Shown: piece after piece, positions 17,280 to 24,671 of the stretch | How positions within the stretch are numbered: the stretch's first letter is position 1 | How the letters are laid out: each line of letters starts with the position of its first letter | From: Uliginosibacterium sp. 31-16 | Lineage (GTDB): Bacteria; Pseudomonadota; Gammaproteobacteria; Burkholderiales; Rhodocyclaceae | Assembly (NCBI RefSeq): GCF_030730865.1 | Contig: NZ_JAVALZ010000003.1 | Location: 62,001 to 126,000, forward strand | Reading direction: 5' to 3' | Length of the DNA stretch: 64,000 nt | Translations under genes and position numbers: made by a program | The notes under the pieces: generated by a model | Told to the model about the DNA's origin: nothing | Seen by the model: only the letters and a program-made list of their open reading frames with translations | Database searches by the model: none

Positions 17280-17446
17280 GACTGGGTCTCCTGTAACGGG
17301 AGCGTTCATTTTTGCTTTTGCGGGGCGCGCTCGCCATCCTTCAAAAGACGGCTTCCGGTCAAAAACGGCCATTAAGGCAACTGGCGCAGCCGCTGTGATG
17401 GGGCTACGCTTGGCATGGACTCATTCGTATCGTCTTGGGGGAAATC

Positions 17447-18013
17447 ATGAAAAGTTGCGTGCTGGTTTGTGGGACCGCTTTGAGCCTGCTGAGCGGAGCA
17501 ATTTGTGCCCAGAATTTCGACATGCCCAAGCGCAAGCCGGGGCAATGGGAAATCAAGATGGAGTCCGCCATGATGCGCGGCATGGTGACGACCATGGAGC
17601 AGTGCATCGACGAGAAAACGGATGCCGAACTGCAGAAACAGAGCATGCAGGGGCAGGGCAAGAATGACTGCAAGCTGACGTCCAGCAAGAAGACGGCCAG
17701 CGGCTGGGAATTCGATACCGTCTGCAAGCAGGAGCAGACCACCATGACGGCGCATTCGGTGATGAGTGGCGATTTCCAGAGCGCTTACCAGATGGATAAC
17801 ACCACGACCTTTACCCCGCCACTGCAGGGCATGAAGGAAATGAAGAGCACGATGAAGGTGCGTTATCTGGGCGCCTGCAAGGCTGACATGAAGCCGGGCG
17901 ACATGACCGTGAATGGCATGAAGATCGGGCCGGCCGGAGCAGCCGGGCAGCCGAAGATGAGCCCGGAAGAGATGAAGAAGATGATGGAGGCCATGCAGAA
18001 AATGAAGCAGTGA
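17447..18013 (+). CDS. DUF3617 family exported protein
   Basis: 188 aa from MKSCVLVCGTALSLLSGAICAQNF, a signal peptide with a likely cut after ICA. The mature part PKRKPGQWEIKMES...MEQCIDEKTDAEL, NDCKL and paired cysteines matches DUF3617, small periplasmic proteins of unknown role in proteobacteria. The C-terminus is Met/Lys rich (SPEEMKKMMEAMQKMKQ). The start was chosen for the GGGGG ribosome site at -7 and the signal peptide. Monocistronic, with a strong terminator. Confidence 0.8.
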   Translation: MKSCVLVCGTALSLLSGAICAQNFDMPKRKPGQWEIKMESAMMRGMVTTMEQCIDEKTDAELQKQSMQGQGKNDCKLTSSKKTASGWEFDTVCKQEQTTMTAHSVMSGDFQSAYQMDNTTTFTPPLQGMKEMKSTMKVRYLGACKADMKPGDMTVNGMKIGPAGAAGQPKMSPEEMKKMMEAMQKMKQ

Positions 18014-18035
18014 CGCGCCTCGGCCCTGCACCGCA

Positions 18036-18065
18036 AACGGCCCGCCTCTGCGGGCCGTTGTGTTT
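18036..18065 (+). terminator. Rho-independent terminator after the DUF3617 gene
   Basis: A perfect 10-bp stem AACGGCCCGC / GCGGGCCGTT with a CTCT loop is followed by TGTGTTTG. It may also serve the convergent LOG gene, though the opposite side has few T. Confidence 0.8.
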
Positions 18066-18074
18066 GCTGGGGTG

Positions 18075-18662
18075 TCAGCTTTGTTGCGGACTGACCTTGG
18101 CCAGCCAGTCGCCTTCCGGCGGGCGATGCAGACGCATCGCGGCGATCAGCTTTTCCGGGTCGTCCGAAACGTGCAACTGGTCCAGATGCACCTGCTTCAC
18201 GAAACCGGCGTCCACCATGTGCCGGATCAAGCCCAGTAGTGGGTCGAAGAAACCGTTCACATTGAGCAGGCCGATCGGCTTGCGGTGAATGTGCAATTGC
18301 GCCCAGGTCATGATCTCGAAGAGCTCATCCATCGTCCCCAGCCCGCCGGGCAGGGCGACGAAGCCATGGGCGCGATTGGCCATGGCCGCCTTGCGCGTGT
18401 GCATCGAATCCACGATGACCATTTCGGTGGCAAACGGATGCGCCAGCTCGCGCTCGGCCATGAATTCCGGGATCACGCCATAGCTCTTGCCGCGATGGGC
18501 ATGCGTGGCATCGGCCACCACGCCCATCAGGCCGACATGACCGCCGCCCCACACCAGCTCGATCTGATGCTCCGCCAGGGTCTGGCCAAAGGCCCGTGCA
18601 GCTTCGCGGAAGGCCGGGTTGTGGCCCGCAGAGGCACCACAGAAAACGCAGAGAGATTGCAT
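18075..18662 (-). CDS. LOG-family protein (TIGR00730 type)
   Basis: 195 aa Rossmann-fold protein starting MQSLCVFCGASAGHNPAFREAARAFGQTLA with the diagnostic PGGLGTMDELFE motif. Plant and bacterial relatives release free cytokinin-type bases from nucleoside monophosphates (phosphoribohydrolase) or act as nucleotide 5'-monophosphate nucleosidases. The physiological substrate here is unknown. Convergent with the DUF3617 gene. Confidence 0.88.
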   Translation of the reverse strand: MQSLCVFCGASAGHNPAFREAARAFGQTLAEHQIELVWGGGHVGLMGVVADATHAHRGKSYGVIPEFMAERELAHPFATEMVIVDSMHTRKAAMANRAHGFVALPGGLGTMDELFEIMTWAQLHIHRKPIGLLNVNGFFDPLLGLIRHMVDAGFVKQVHLDQLHVSDDPEKLIAAMRLHRPPEGDWLAKVSPQQS

Positions 18663-18749
18663 CGTGGAGAGGCGCGCAGGAAAAAGGAGTGGGGAGCGTA
18701 GCGGCGCAGGTGCCGGGGCGCAAGTCTGATGATGGGTTGCCCGGATAAG

Positions 18750-18856
18750 CGCATGCGGCGGACCTCTCCGGCAGGCTTGCCCTGACAGGTCCGCCCCTTG
18801 CGGCTCGCCAGAGAGCCTGCCTGCAGAAGCCCGCCAGAAGCGGCTTCGCAGGAAGG
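18750..18856. repeat. REP-like element cluster (three units)
   Basis: The gap between glyA and the LOG gene carries three adjoining units: 18751-18776, 18770-18809 and 18815-18856. The last is one of the best copies: GCCTGCCTGCAGAAGC followed by CCGCCAGAAGCGGCTTC. Units alternate orientation and share their GGCAGGC or GCCTGCC edges, like BIMEs. Confidence 0.7.
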
Positions 18857-18869
18857 GTACTGCGCGGGC

Positions 18870-20135
18870 TCAAGGCATCGGAAAACGGGCGCACAGCGCC
18901 TGTGTTTCGGTGGCGACCTGCGCGATCACGGCGTCGTCCAGCCCGGCGTCGACCACGCGGGCAATCCAGTCGGCGATGCGCCGGAACTCGGCCTCACGGA
19001 AGCCGCGGGTGGTCATGGACGGCGAGCCCAGACGCAGGCCGGACGGATTCTGCGGCGGCTGGTCGTCCCAGGGCACGGCGTTGTAGTTGGTGACCAGGCC
19101 GGCGCGATCCAGCGCTGCCGCCAGGGGCTTGCCGGCAATGCCCTTGTTGCGCAGGTCGACGAGCACCAGATGATTGTCGGTGCCGCCGGTCACGATCTCG
19201 AAGCCATGCTCGATCAGGCCCGCTGCCAGCGCGCGGGCGTTGGCCACACATTGCGCGGCGTAGTCCGCAAACTCGGGGCGCAGGGCTTCGTGCAGGGTGG
19301 TGGCGATGGCGGCGGTGATGGCGTTGTGCGGCCCGCCCTGCAGGCCGGGGAACACGGCCTTGTCGATTTTTGCGGCGTGCTCGGCGCGACACAGGATCAT
19401 CGCGCCGCGCGGCCCGCGCAGTGATTTGTGGGTGGTGGTGGTAACCACGTCGGCATACGGCACCGGCGAGGGATGTGCGCCGCCAGCGACCAGCCCGGCA
19501 AAGTGGGCCATGTCCACCATCAGGATCGCGCCGACTTCATCGGCAATCGCCCGGAAGGCAGCGAAATCGAGCTGGCGCGAGTAGGCCGAGTGGCCGGCGA
19601 TTAGCAACTTCGGGCGGTGTTGCAGGGCCAGTTCGCGGATGGTGGCGTAGTTGATCAGGCGGGTTTCCGGGTCGAGCCCGTAGTGCACCACGTTCCAGTA
19701 CTTGCCGGTGATTGAAGCCTTCGAGCCATGCGTGAGGTGGCCGCCGTGGGCCAGTTGCATCGCCAGCACCGTGTCGCCCGGCTTGAGGAAAGCGAGGTAG
19801 ATGGCGAGGTTGGCCGGCGAGCCTGAGTGCGGCTGCACATTCACATGCTCGGCGCCGAACAGCATCTTGGCGCGGGCGATGGCCACGCGCTCGACCTGAT
19901 CAACCAGCTGCTGGCCTTCGTAATAACGCGCGCCGGGGTAGCCCTCTGAATACTGGTTGGTGATGCGCGAGGCACTGGCTTCGCGGACCGCAGCGGAGGC
20001 ATAGTTTTCCGACGCGATCAGGCGGATCTTGTCGTGCTGGCGCGCGTCTTCGGCGGCAAGCAGGGCGGCGAGCTGCGGATCGGTGCTGGAGAGTGAAGCA
20101 GCTGCCGGAGTGGCAGTGATGACGGGATATTGCAT
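18870..20135 (-). CDS. glyA: Serine hydroxymethyltransferase
   Basis: 421 aa from MQYPVITATPAAASLSSTDPQL (ATG at 20135, GGAGG 5 nt upstream). An apparent 30-residue extension to 20225 is leader RNA, not protein. It is a PLP enzyme that interconverts serine and glycine with tetrahydrofolate. PLP lysine in VVTTTTHKSLRGPRGAM, substrate and PLP contacts in SENYAS, YSEGYPGARYYEG and HSGSPANLAIY; length is normal for bacterial SHMT. The structured leader with a hairpin over the Shine-Dalgarno suggests control of translation. Confidence 0.96.
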   Translation of the reverse strand: MQYPVITATPAAASLSSTDPQLAALLAAEDARQHDKIRLIASENYASAAVREASASRITNQYSEGYPGARYYEGQQLVDQVERVAIARAKMLFGAEHVNVQPHSGSPANLAIYLAFLKPGDTVLAMQLAHGGHLTHGSKASITGKYWNVVHYGLDPETRLINYATIRELALQHRPKLLIAGHSAYSRQLDFAAFRAIADEVGAILMVDMAHFAGLVAGGAHPSPVPYADVVTTTTHKSLRGPRGAMILCRAEHAAKIDKAVFPGLQGGPHNAITAAIATTLHEALRPEFADYAAQCVANARALAAGLIEHGFEIVTGGTDNHLVLVDLRNKGIAGKPLAAALDRAGLVTNYNAVPWDDQPPQNPSGLRLGSPSMTTRGFREAEFRRIADWIARVVDAGLDDAVIAQVATETQALCARFPMP

Positions 20136-20317
20136 GGCGACCTCCACAAGGAGAGTTCGCTGGTCAGGGCGGCGGCCGTTCAGGGGCGCATCCCGCTTGA
20201 CCAGCAGGAAAGCGCCCAGACGCACGGCTTCTGCAGGCCTGAGCCTGCGTCCGCACTTCCTCGGGGTGTCGCCTCCCCTGCGGATCAGTCGATCCGGTTT
20301 GCGTCAGTCATGCGGAT
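20136..20317 (-). promoter_or_regulatory. Structured glyA leader (candidate riboswitch or other cis-regulatory RNA)
   Basis: Reading in plus coordinates: CTCC 20142-20145 pairs with GGAG 20150-20153 (loop of four), and on the RNA this pairs the Shine-Dalgarno GGAGG. GCTGGTCA 20159-20166 pairs with TGACCAGC 20198-20205 (8 bp). GGGCGC 20184-20189 pairs with GCGCCC 20212-20217 (6 bp) and interleaves with the previous stem, giving an H-type pseudoknot. GACGCA+GGCT 20219-20229 pairs with AGCC+TGCGTC 20242-20251. CGGATC 20281-20286 pairs with GATCCG 20291-20296. I could not match it to glycine, THF, SAM or SAH riboswitch consensus from memory. Part of the 20226-20251 helix resembles the local REP-like element. 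Confidence 0.55.
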
Positions 20318-20323
20318 GGGCAG

Positions 20324-20352
20324 AGTGTGGCCGATGGCGCGGCGGGAGGCAA
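20324..20352 (-). promoter_or_regulatory. Putative glyA promoter
   Basis: Minus-strand TTGCCT (20352-20347), 17-nt spacer, CACACT (20329-20324). Both boxes are imperfect, but the predicted start near 20317 would place the whole set of leader hairpins in the transcript. Confidence 0.35.
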
Positions 20353-20479
20353 GGGGGCCGTGCTGACGCCGGGCGTTCCTGTTCAGCGACAAGGCAAGTG
20401 TCTGATTACACGGCGTCTGGCCGGAATGCAGGGGATGACTGTCGCCGTCAGGCGACGCCAGGAATTCGGGTGGATTTTT

Positions 20480-20492
20480 CAAGACATTGATT
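20480..20492 (-). promoter_or_regulatory. IHF-binding consensus
   Basis: The minus strand reads AATCAATGTCTTG, a full match to WATCAANNNNTTR. It sits about 20-30 bp upstream of the sigma-54 -24 element, a usual place for IHF to bend DNA between an enhancer and the promoter. The 20353-20479 stretch further upstream shows no gene. Confidence 0.55.
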
Positions 20493-20510
20493 TGTAAGTG
20501 AATTGTTGTT

Positions 20511-20525
20511 TGGCACATGCCTTGC
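20511..20525 (+). promoter_or_regulatory. Sigma-54 (-24/-12) promoter
   Basis: TGGCAC-N5-TTGC followed by A, with the GG and GC dinucleotides exactly 12 nt apart, matches the RpoN consensus. The expected start is near 20537, giving a 50-nt leader to the EF-hand gene ATG at 20587. Confidence 0.7.
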
Positions 20526-20586
20526 AATATGTGGAGCACCCCGCAGCCTGACGCGGGGCTCCCTCAATAACCAAAAGGAGTGCCCA

Positions 20587-20865
20587 ATGTCTGATCAAGA
20601 CTTTCGCAAGAACATCCGTGCCGTGCTGACCGTTTCGGCGTTCGCCCTGCTGACCGGCCCGGCCCTGGCGGCGAGTCTGGTGGCTTTGAATCAATCGGAT
20701 TTCAAGGCGCTGGATGCCAATCAGGATGGCTATATCGACATGAAAGAGGCGGAAGCCATGCCGCAGCTGAAGGCGCTGATGAAAACGGCGGACAAGAATC
20801 GCGATGGTCGCCTGTCCGAAGCCGAGTTCCTAGCCATGGCGAAGGGCGAGGAGCCGCGCAGCTAG
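20587..20865 (+). CDS. Exported EF-hand protein
   Basis: 92 aa from the ATG at 20587, preceded by AAAAGGAG. The N-terminus NIRAVLTVSAFALLTGPALAAS is a signal peptide (likely cut after ALA). The mature ~60 residues hold two EF-hand loops: DANQDGYIDMKE and DKNRDGRLSEAE, each with Asp/Asn at positions 1, 3, 5 and Glu at 12, so both should bind Ca2+. It is a small periplasmic or secreted calcium-binding protein of unknown role. The sigma-54 promoter indicates regulated, enhancer-dependent expression. Confidence 0.8.
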   Translation: MSDQDFRKNIRAVLTVSAFALLTGPALAASLVALNQSDFKALDANQDGYIDMKEAEAMPQLKALMKTADKNRDGRLSEAEFLAMAKGEEPRS

Positions 20866-20982
20866 CCTTCGCAATCTGTGCTGGTGGCTCTCCGGTGCAA
20901 CGGTATTGCCGTGGAGCCGCCTGCAGCGGCGCTGTCCAGCCTGCTCCGCGCCAGCGCAAGCGGGCATGCGGTGTTACGGGCA

Positions 20983-21021
20983 GCATGGCTGGAGAGGACC
21001 GCCCCATGCGGCTTGCAGGCA
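20983..21021. repeat. REP-like element
   Basis: GCATGGCTGGAGAGGACCGC followed by CCCATGCGGCTTGCAGGCA, between the convergent EF-hand and lipoprotein genes. The rest of the 20866-21074 gap shows no gene. Confidence 0.6.
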
Positions 21022-21074
21022 AATCGTTGGCGAAATAATCGCCAGCGCTGGGCGCCGGCGAGCAAGCGTGGGCG

Positions 21075-21722
21075 TTATTGCGTGATGATGCCCGCGCCGG
21101 CAGAGGCTTCGCTCGACGCGGTGCTTGAGCTTGCGCCGATGCACGAATTGGCTGCGCCTCCTTGGGATATGCCAATGCTGTTGCACGTCCAGTTGTGGTG
21201 GCCGTAAGTCCCGCCCGAACTCGAAACGAAGGCTTCGCTGTAACGATCACCTGCGACATGCGTTGCCACCCCCGACTTCCATTGCTGTAGCTTGATGCTC
21301 AGCGCCGTGATCCGGGCGTTTGCATCGGTCGTGACCTGGAAGTAGAAAACCCGCACGGAACTATCGGTGCTGGCGTAGGTGTTGATGCCGTCGGAGAAGG
21401 AGAAGGATTCCAGGCTGGCGCTGATGTCTTGATTGGTCAGGTTTGCGGCCAGGGGAGAGGCAGGCTTGAAGCTGCCGTTTACGCCCATTGTCGTGCTGTA
21501 CAGTGAGCAGGTGCCGGCGCTGCAAAAGGTGTAATTGCTGACGGAGGTATATTGGCTGGCAACGCTGACAGTGCTTGCCGAGCCCGAAGTCGGGGGGATG
21601 CCGGAGCTGCTGCTGCCGGTGCCGCCATCACTGCCGCCGCCTCCGCCTCCGCAAGCGGTCAGCAACAGGCTGAGAAGGAGAGCGCTCAGGGCGGTTTTCA
21701 GGGTGTTCAGCGCGGTGTGCAT
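21075..21722 (-). CDS. Putative lipoprotein of unknown function
   Basis: 215 aa. The N-terminus TALNTLKTALSALLLSLLLTACGGGGGGSDGG has a lipoprotein signal peptide with lipobox LLTAC and a Gly/Ser tether, so it should be membrane anchored. The remainder is rich in Ser, Thr and aromatic residues with several possible beta strands (SVRVFYFQVTTDANARITALSIKLQQW) and four cysteines that could form disulfides. I do not recognise a family. Convergent with the EF-hand gene. The 21723-21894 gap upstream shows nothing distinct. Confidence 0.65.
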   Translation of the reverse strand: MHTALNTLKTALSALLLSLLLTACGGGGGGSDGGTGSSSSGIPPTSGSASTVSVASQYTSVSNYTFCSAGTCSLYSTTMGVNGSFKPASPLAANLTNQDISASLESFSFSDGINTYASTDSSVRVFYFQVTTDANARITALSIKLQQWKSGVATHVAGDRYSEAFVSSSGGTYGHHNWTCNSIGISQGGAANSCIGASSSTASSEASAGAGIITQ

Positions 21723-21894
21723 GGCATTCCTTGAGCAAGGGGTGAGCTATCCGGGCTTCTGGCCCGGCGCGGGTCTGCAAACCGACCCTGTTTCGAGCGT
21801 GGATGTTAACCGCGGCAGCTCGGGCAGGGCAAGGTGAATTCCGCGGGCATTTTCCGTGTGTCGTTTGCCATGCCGCAGCATGGCAGGGACGGGC

Positions 21895-22347
21895 TCAGAT
21901 CAGGTCGGCGTTGATGACGGTCTTGAGCACCGTCTGCAACTCGCCTTCGCGCTCGCGCAGCTGGAACCACCACAGCGCGCCCTTCTTGAACGACAGCGCG
22001 CTGTCGTCATCACGCAGCAGGATCGAGGCGACCTGACCGAGCGTGGGCTGATGGCCGACAACCAGCACGGCGCCGCCCACATCGGGCCAGCCAGCGGCGT
22101 CGAGCAGGCTCTGGGGCGTTGCGTCCAGCCCCACGGCGGGGCTGATTTCGTAGCTGTGGCCCCAGGCTTCGGCGGTCTGGCGTGTGCGCGTGGCCGGGCT
22201 GACAAGGATGCGCAGCTCGGCAGGCGCATGTGCATCAAGCCAGTGCGCCATGCGCTGGGATTGCTTCAGTCCGCGCGGGGTGAGGGTACGGGCATGGTCC
22301 GGACTGCCTTCGCCGGCATCGGCGTGTCTCCATAACAAAAGATCCAC
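21895..22347 (-). CDS. sixA: Phosphohistidine phosphatase SixA
   Basis: 150 aa histidine-phosphatase fold protein: catalytic LLLWRHADAGEG (RHG-type motif as RHA), SPATRTRQTAEAW, and LVVGHQPTLGQVAS with the second histidine. SixA removes phosphate from histidine, known for Hpt domains of hybrid kinases and for the nitrogen PTS. It lies 76 bp downstream of the CYTH-CHAD gene on the same strand, an association seen in other bacteria. Confidence 0.92.
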   Translation of the reverse strand: MDLLLWRHADAGEGSPDHARTLTPRGLKQSQRMAHWLDAHAPAELRILVSPATRTRQTAEAWGHSYEISPAVGLDATPQSLLDAAGWPDVGGAVLVVGHQPTLGQVASILLRDDDSALSFKKGALWWFQLREREGELQTVLKTVINADLI

Positions 22348-22423
22348 TTCATTCTCCTGGCGCAGAGGGCGCTGTAGGCCGGCTTCGGCCCGAACTACGG
22401 GACCGGCGTTTGCTCGGGTTGCG

Positions 22424-23902
22424 TCATTGCTTCAGCAACTTCGCACAGCGCGGCAGGATACGGTGGCGAAGTTTCAGGCTTGTTGCGGCCTGCCAGCCGG
22501 CGACAAAGGCTACAGCTTCGCCCAGGCATGGATCCTCGGTGGCCCAGGCGCTCAGGCGCGGCATGGCCTCAGTCAGATCGTGCAGCCGACCCAGTGCGGA
22601 TTGCAGACGGGCCAGTTTTTCCAGCTGGCGCGCGTTGGATTTGGCTGGAAAGAGTGGTGCGAAACTCTCGGCCGCGTGGCGGATGCGTTTGATCGCGATG
22701 CGCAGGGCGTGCAGGCTGGCCGGGCTGCGTTCGGCTTGCGCCGTGGCCAGGCAGTCGCGCCCCTGTTGATAGAGTTTGAACAGGGCCTTGGCGGCCAGAT
22801 CGGCCAGCTCCGGCTGCCTGGCTGGGGCGGGCAAGGCGTGTAGCGCACGGCTCAGGTTCAGCAAGGCGACTCCCGCACCGGGCGCGGCCAGCGCCTGCTT
22901 GACAGCTGCCGTAGCGGCGCTGGCTTCATGGCGGGCACGGGCCAGCAAGGGCGGCAGGCGGCGATCGGCATCGCCTTCACAGGCGGCGAGCAGGACGTCA
23001 TCGTAGAGTACGCTCAGGTCGCGCGCAGTCGCCAGCTGGCGGGCTTGCGCGCCCAGCGCGGCGTGCCAGTGGGTGACGAAATCGGCCGGCAGCACCGGGG
23101 CGAAAATGCGGATCAGGCTGCGCAGCCGGCGCAGGGCAAGACGCAGCTGATGGATGAATTCCGGGTCATCGTGTTCAAGCGCGCCATGCTGATTGGCGGC
23201 CCAGACGGTAAGGGCCTGGAAAGCCGCGTCCGTAAAGGCTTGCAGGGGGGCTGTTTGCAGATCCGGGTGGAGCGCGGTTGCGCGGACAGGCTTGATGGTT
23301 TCGCCGCGAAACAGCGCATAGCCGCGTGCGGCCTTGCTCGGGTCATAGGGCAGCAGGGGCAGGCTGGCGGCCAGCTCACAGGCAATCGCCAGCAGGTCGT
23401 CGGCACTGCCGCTTTCCAGCTCCAGCTCCAGTTCGCTGATGGGGTCGTGACGCCCGTTCGCGCTGACTTCACCGCTGTCGATCATCGCCAGCACGCGCAC
23501 GCCCTCGCGCGGCGTCAGCACAAAAGTCTCACGCCGGAAATGGGTGGTGAACAGCGGCACGATGGCGTCGCGATGTTTTTCAAGCAAGCGGCGCGGGGTT
23601 TCGGCATCGACGGCGGAAAAATCGAATTCCTCCGTGAAGGCCTGTTCCCATTCCGGCCGCGAGGACAGCCCGCCCAGCGACTCGGCCGCGCATTTCACCG
23701 TCTGCAGCCACTGCTTGCCGGCCTTGCGGGTGCGCAGCGCAACGCGTTTGGCCGACAAGGCCAGATCCGGCGTGTCGTAATAGGTGTTGATCAGGGGCTG
23801 CGCACGGCCGAGCCGCTCGGCCTTGAGCAGCAGCGGGTGGCGCAGGACCGCCGCGCGGGCGGCAGGCGGGAAGGCGAGCTTGAGTTCGATTTCGTTGGCC
23901 AT
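22424..23902 (-). CDS. CYTH-CHAD domain protein (inorganic triphosphatase-like)
   Basis: 492 aa from MANEIELKLAFPPAARAAVL (ATG at 23902). The N-terminal CYTH domain (about 1-200) has the EIELKL (ExExK) motif of triphosphate-tunnel enzymes such as YgiF, which hydrolyse inorganic triphosphate. The C-terminal CHAD domain (about 215-490) has conserved histidines and basic residues (EHDDPEFIHQLRLALRRLRSLIRIF, LHALRIAIKRIRHAAESF) and is associated with polyphosphate binding. Probably in an operon with sixA. Upstream in-frame sequence to 24106 runs through a REP-like element and is not coding. Confidence 0.88.
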   Translation of the reverse strand: MANEIELKLAFPPAARAAVLRHPLLLKAERLGRAQPLINTYYDTPDLALSAKRVALRTRKAGKQWLQTVKCAAESLGGLSSRPEWEQAFTEEFDFSAVDAETPRRLLEKHRDAIVPLFTTHFRRETFVLTPREGVRVLAMIDSGEVSANGRHDPISELELELESGSADDLLAIACELAASLPLLPYDPSKAARGYALFRGETIKPVRATALHPDLQTAPLQAFTDAAFQALTVWAANQHGALEHDDPEFIHQLRLALRRLRSLIRIFAPVLPADFVTHWHAALGAQARQLATARDLSVLYDDVLLAACEGDADRRLPPLLARARHEASAATAAVKQALAAPGAGVALLNLSRALHALPAPARQPELADLAAKALFKLYQQGRDCLATAQAERSPASLHALRIAIKRIRHAAESFAPLFPAKSNARQLEKLARLQSALGRLHDLTEAMPRLSAWATEDPCLGEAVAFVAGWQAATSLKLRHRILPRCAKLLKQ

Positions 23903-24007
23903 GGCGAGGAGCCTGTAAGCAGAGGCCGCGAGTCTAGGCCAAAGCCTGGAGCTGCGCCATTCGGGCGACTGCGGGGGGCCGCAGGGCCGCCTCCCGCCTT
24001 GTTCTGC

Positions 24008-24092
24008 GGCATATCCGCCGGGAGAGCCTTGTCTGGCGGACTTCTCTGACATATACGGCTGAAGATCAAAGCCAGACGCGGCTTGCCGGGCC
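24008..24092. repeat. REP-like element (two units)
   Basis: Two units: GGCATATCCGCCGGGAGAGC with TGGCGGACTTCTC (24008-24046), then CATATACGGCTGAAGATC with AAGCCAGACGCGGCTTGCCGG (from 24049; quoted in parts). They fill the space between moaC and the CYTH-CHAD gene. Confidence 0.55.
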
Positions 24093-24575
24093 TCAGTCTG
24101 CTGCAATCCAGTGCCCGCTCTTGCCGCCTTCCTTCTCCAGCAGGCGCACGGATTCGATCACCATGCCACGATCCACGGCCTTGGCCATGTCATAGATGGT
24201 CAGCAGGGCCACGCTGGCGGCGGTCAAAGCCTCCATCTCCACGCCGGTGCGGCCCACGGTTTCGGCGGTGACGGCGCAGTCGATAGCGCTGGCTGTTTCG
24301 TCAATGCTGAATTCGACGGCCACACGGGTCAGCGGGATCGGATGGCACAGGGGGATGAGCTCCGAGGTGCGCTTGCTGCCCTGGATCGCGGCGATGCGGG
24401 CGATGCCCAGCACGTCGCCTTTTTTCGCGTTGCCACTGCGGATCATGGCCAAGGTTTCAGGCTGCATGCGGATGCGCCCGGTGGCCACGGCGCGGCGAGC
24501 GGTTTCAGTCTTGGCACCGACATCAACCATGTGGGCCTGGCCGTCAGTGTCGAAATGGGTGAATTCGGTGGTCAT
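24093..24575 (-). CDS. moaC: Cyclic pyranopterin monophosphate synthase MoaC
   Basis: 160 aa from [33 protein letters not shown]. It makes cyclic pyranopterin monophosphate in molybdenum cofactor synthesis. Family motifs: [33 protein letters not shown] and [31 protein letters not shown], with the active-site Lys in MAKAVD. Length is typical. Divergent from the M48 protease gene, with 96 bp between starts. No other moa gene adjoins, although a CinA/MoaB-fold gene lies at 36.6 kb. Confidence 0.96.
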   Translation of the reverse strand: MTTEFTHFDTDGQAHMVDVGAKTETARRAVATGRIRMQPETLAMIRSGNAKKGDVLGIARIAAIQGSKRTSELIPLCHPIPLTRVAVEFSIDETASAIDCAVTAETVGRTGVEMEALTAASVALLTIYDMAKAVDRGMVIESVRLLEKEGGKSGHWIAAD

Positions 24576-24671
24576 CGAGGTGGCCTGGTGGTGGCTCCGG
24601 CTTTGCTGGTTTTTACCCGGCAGAGCGGGGAGGGCTGTTGAACGAATCCTTGCGGGCATTATCATAGCCGG

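Noticed and set aside
20136-20225. 30-residue N-terminal extension of GlyA
   Set aside because: It is translated from the structured leader, is not part of the SHMT fold, and the ATG at 20135 has a proper Shine-Dalgarno.
20136-20317. Known glycine or SAH riboswitch upstream of glyA
   Set aside because: I could not find the conserved core strings of these classes as I remember them; reported instead as an unassigned structured leader pending a covariance search.
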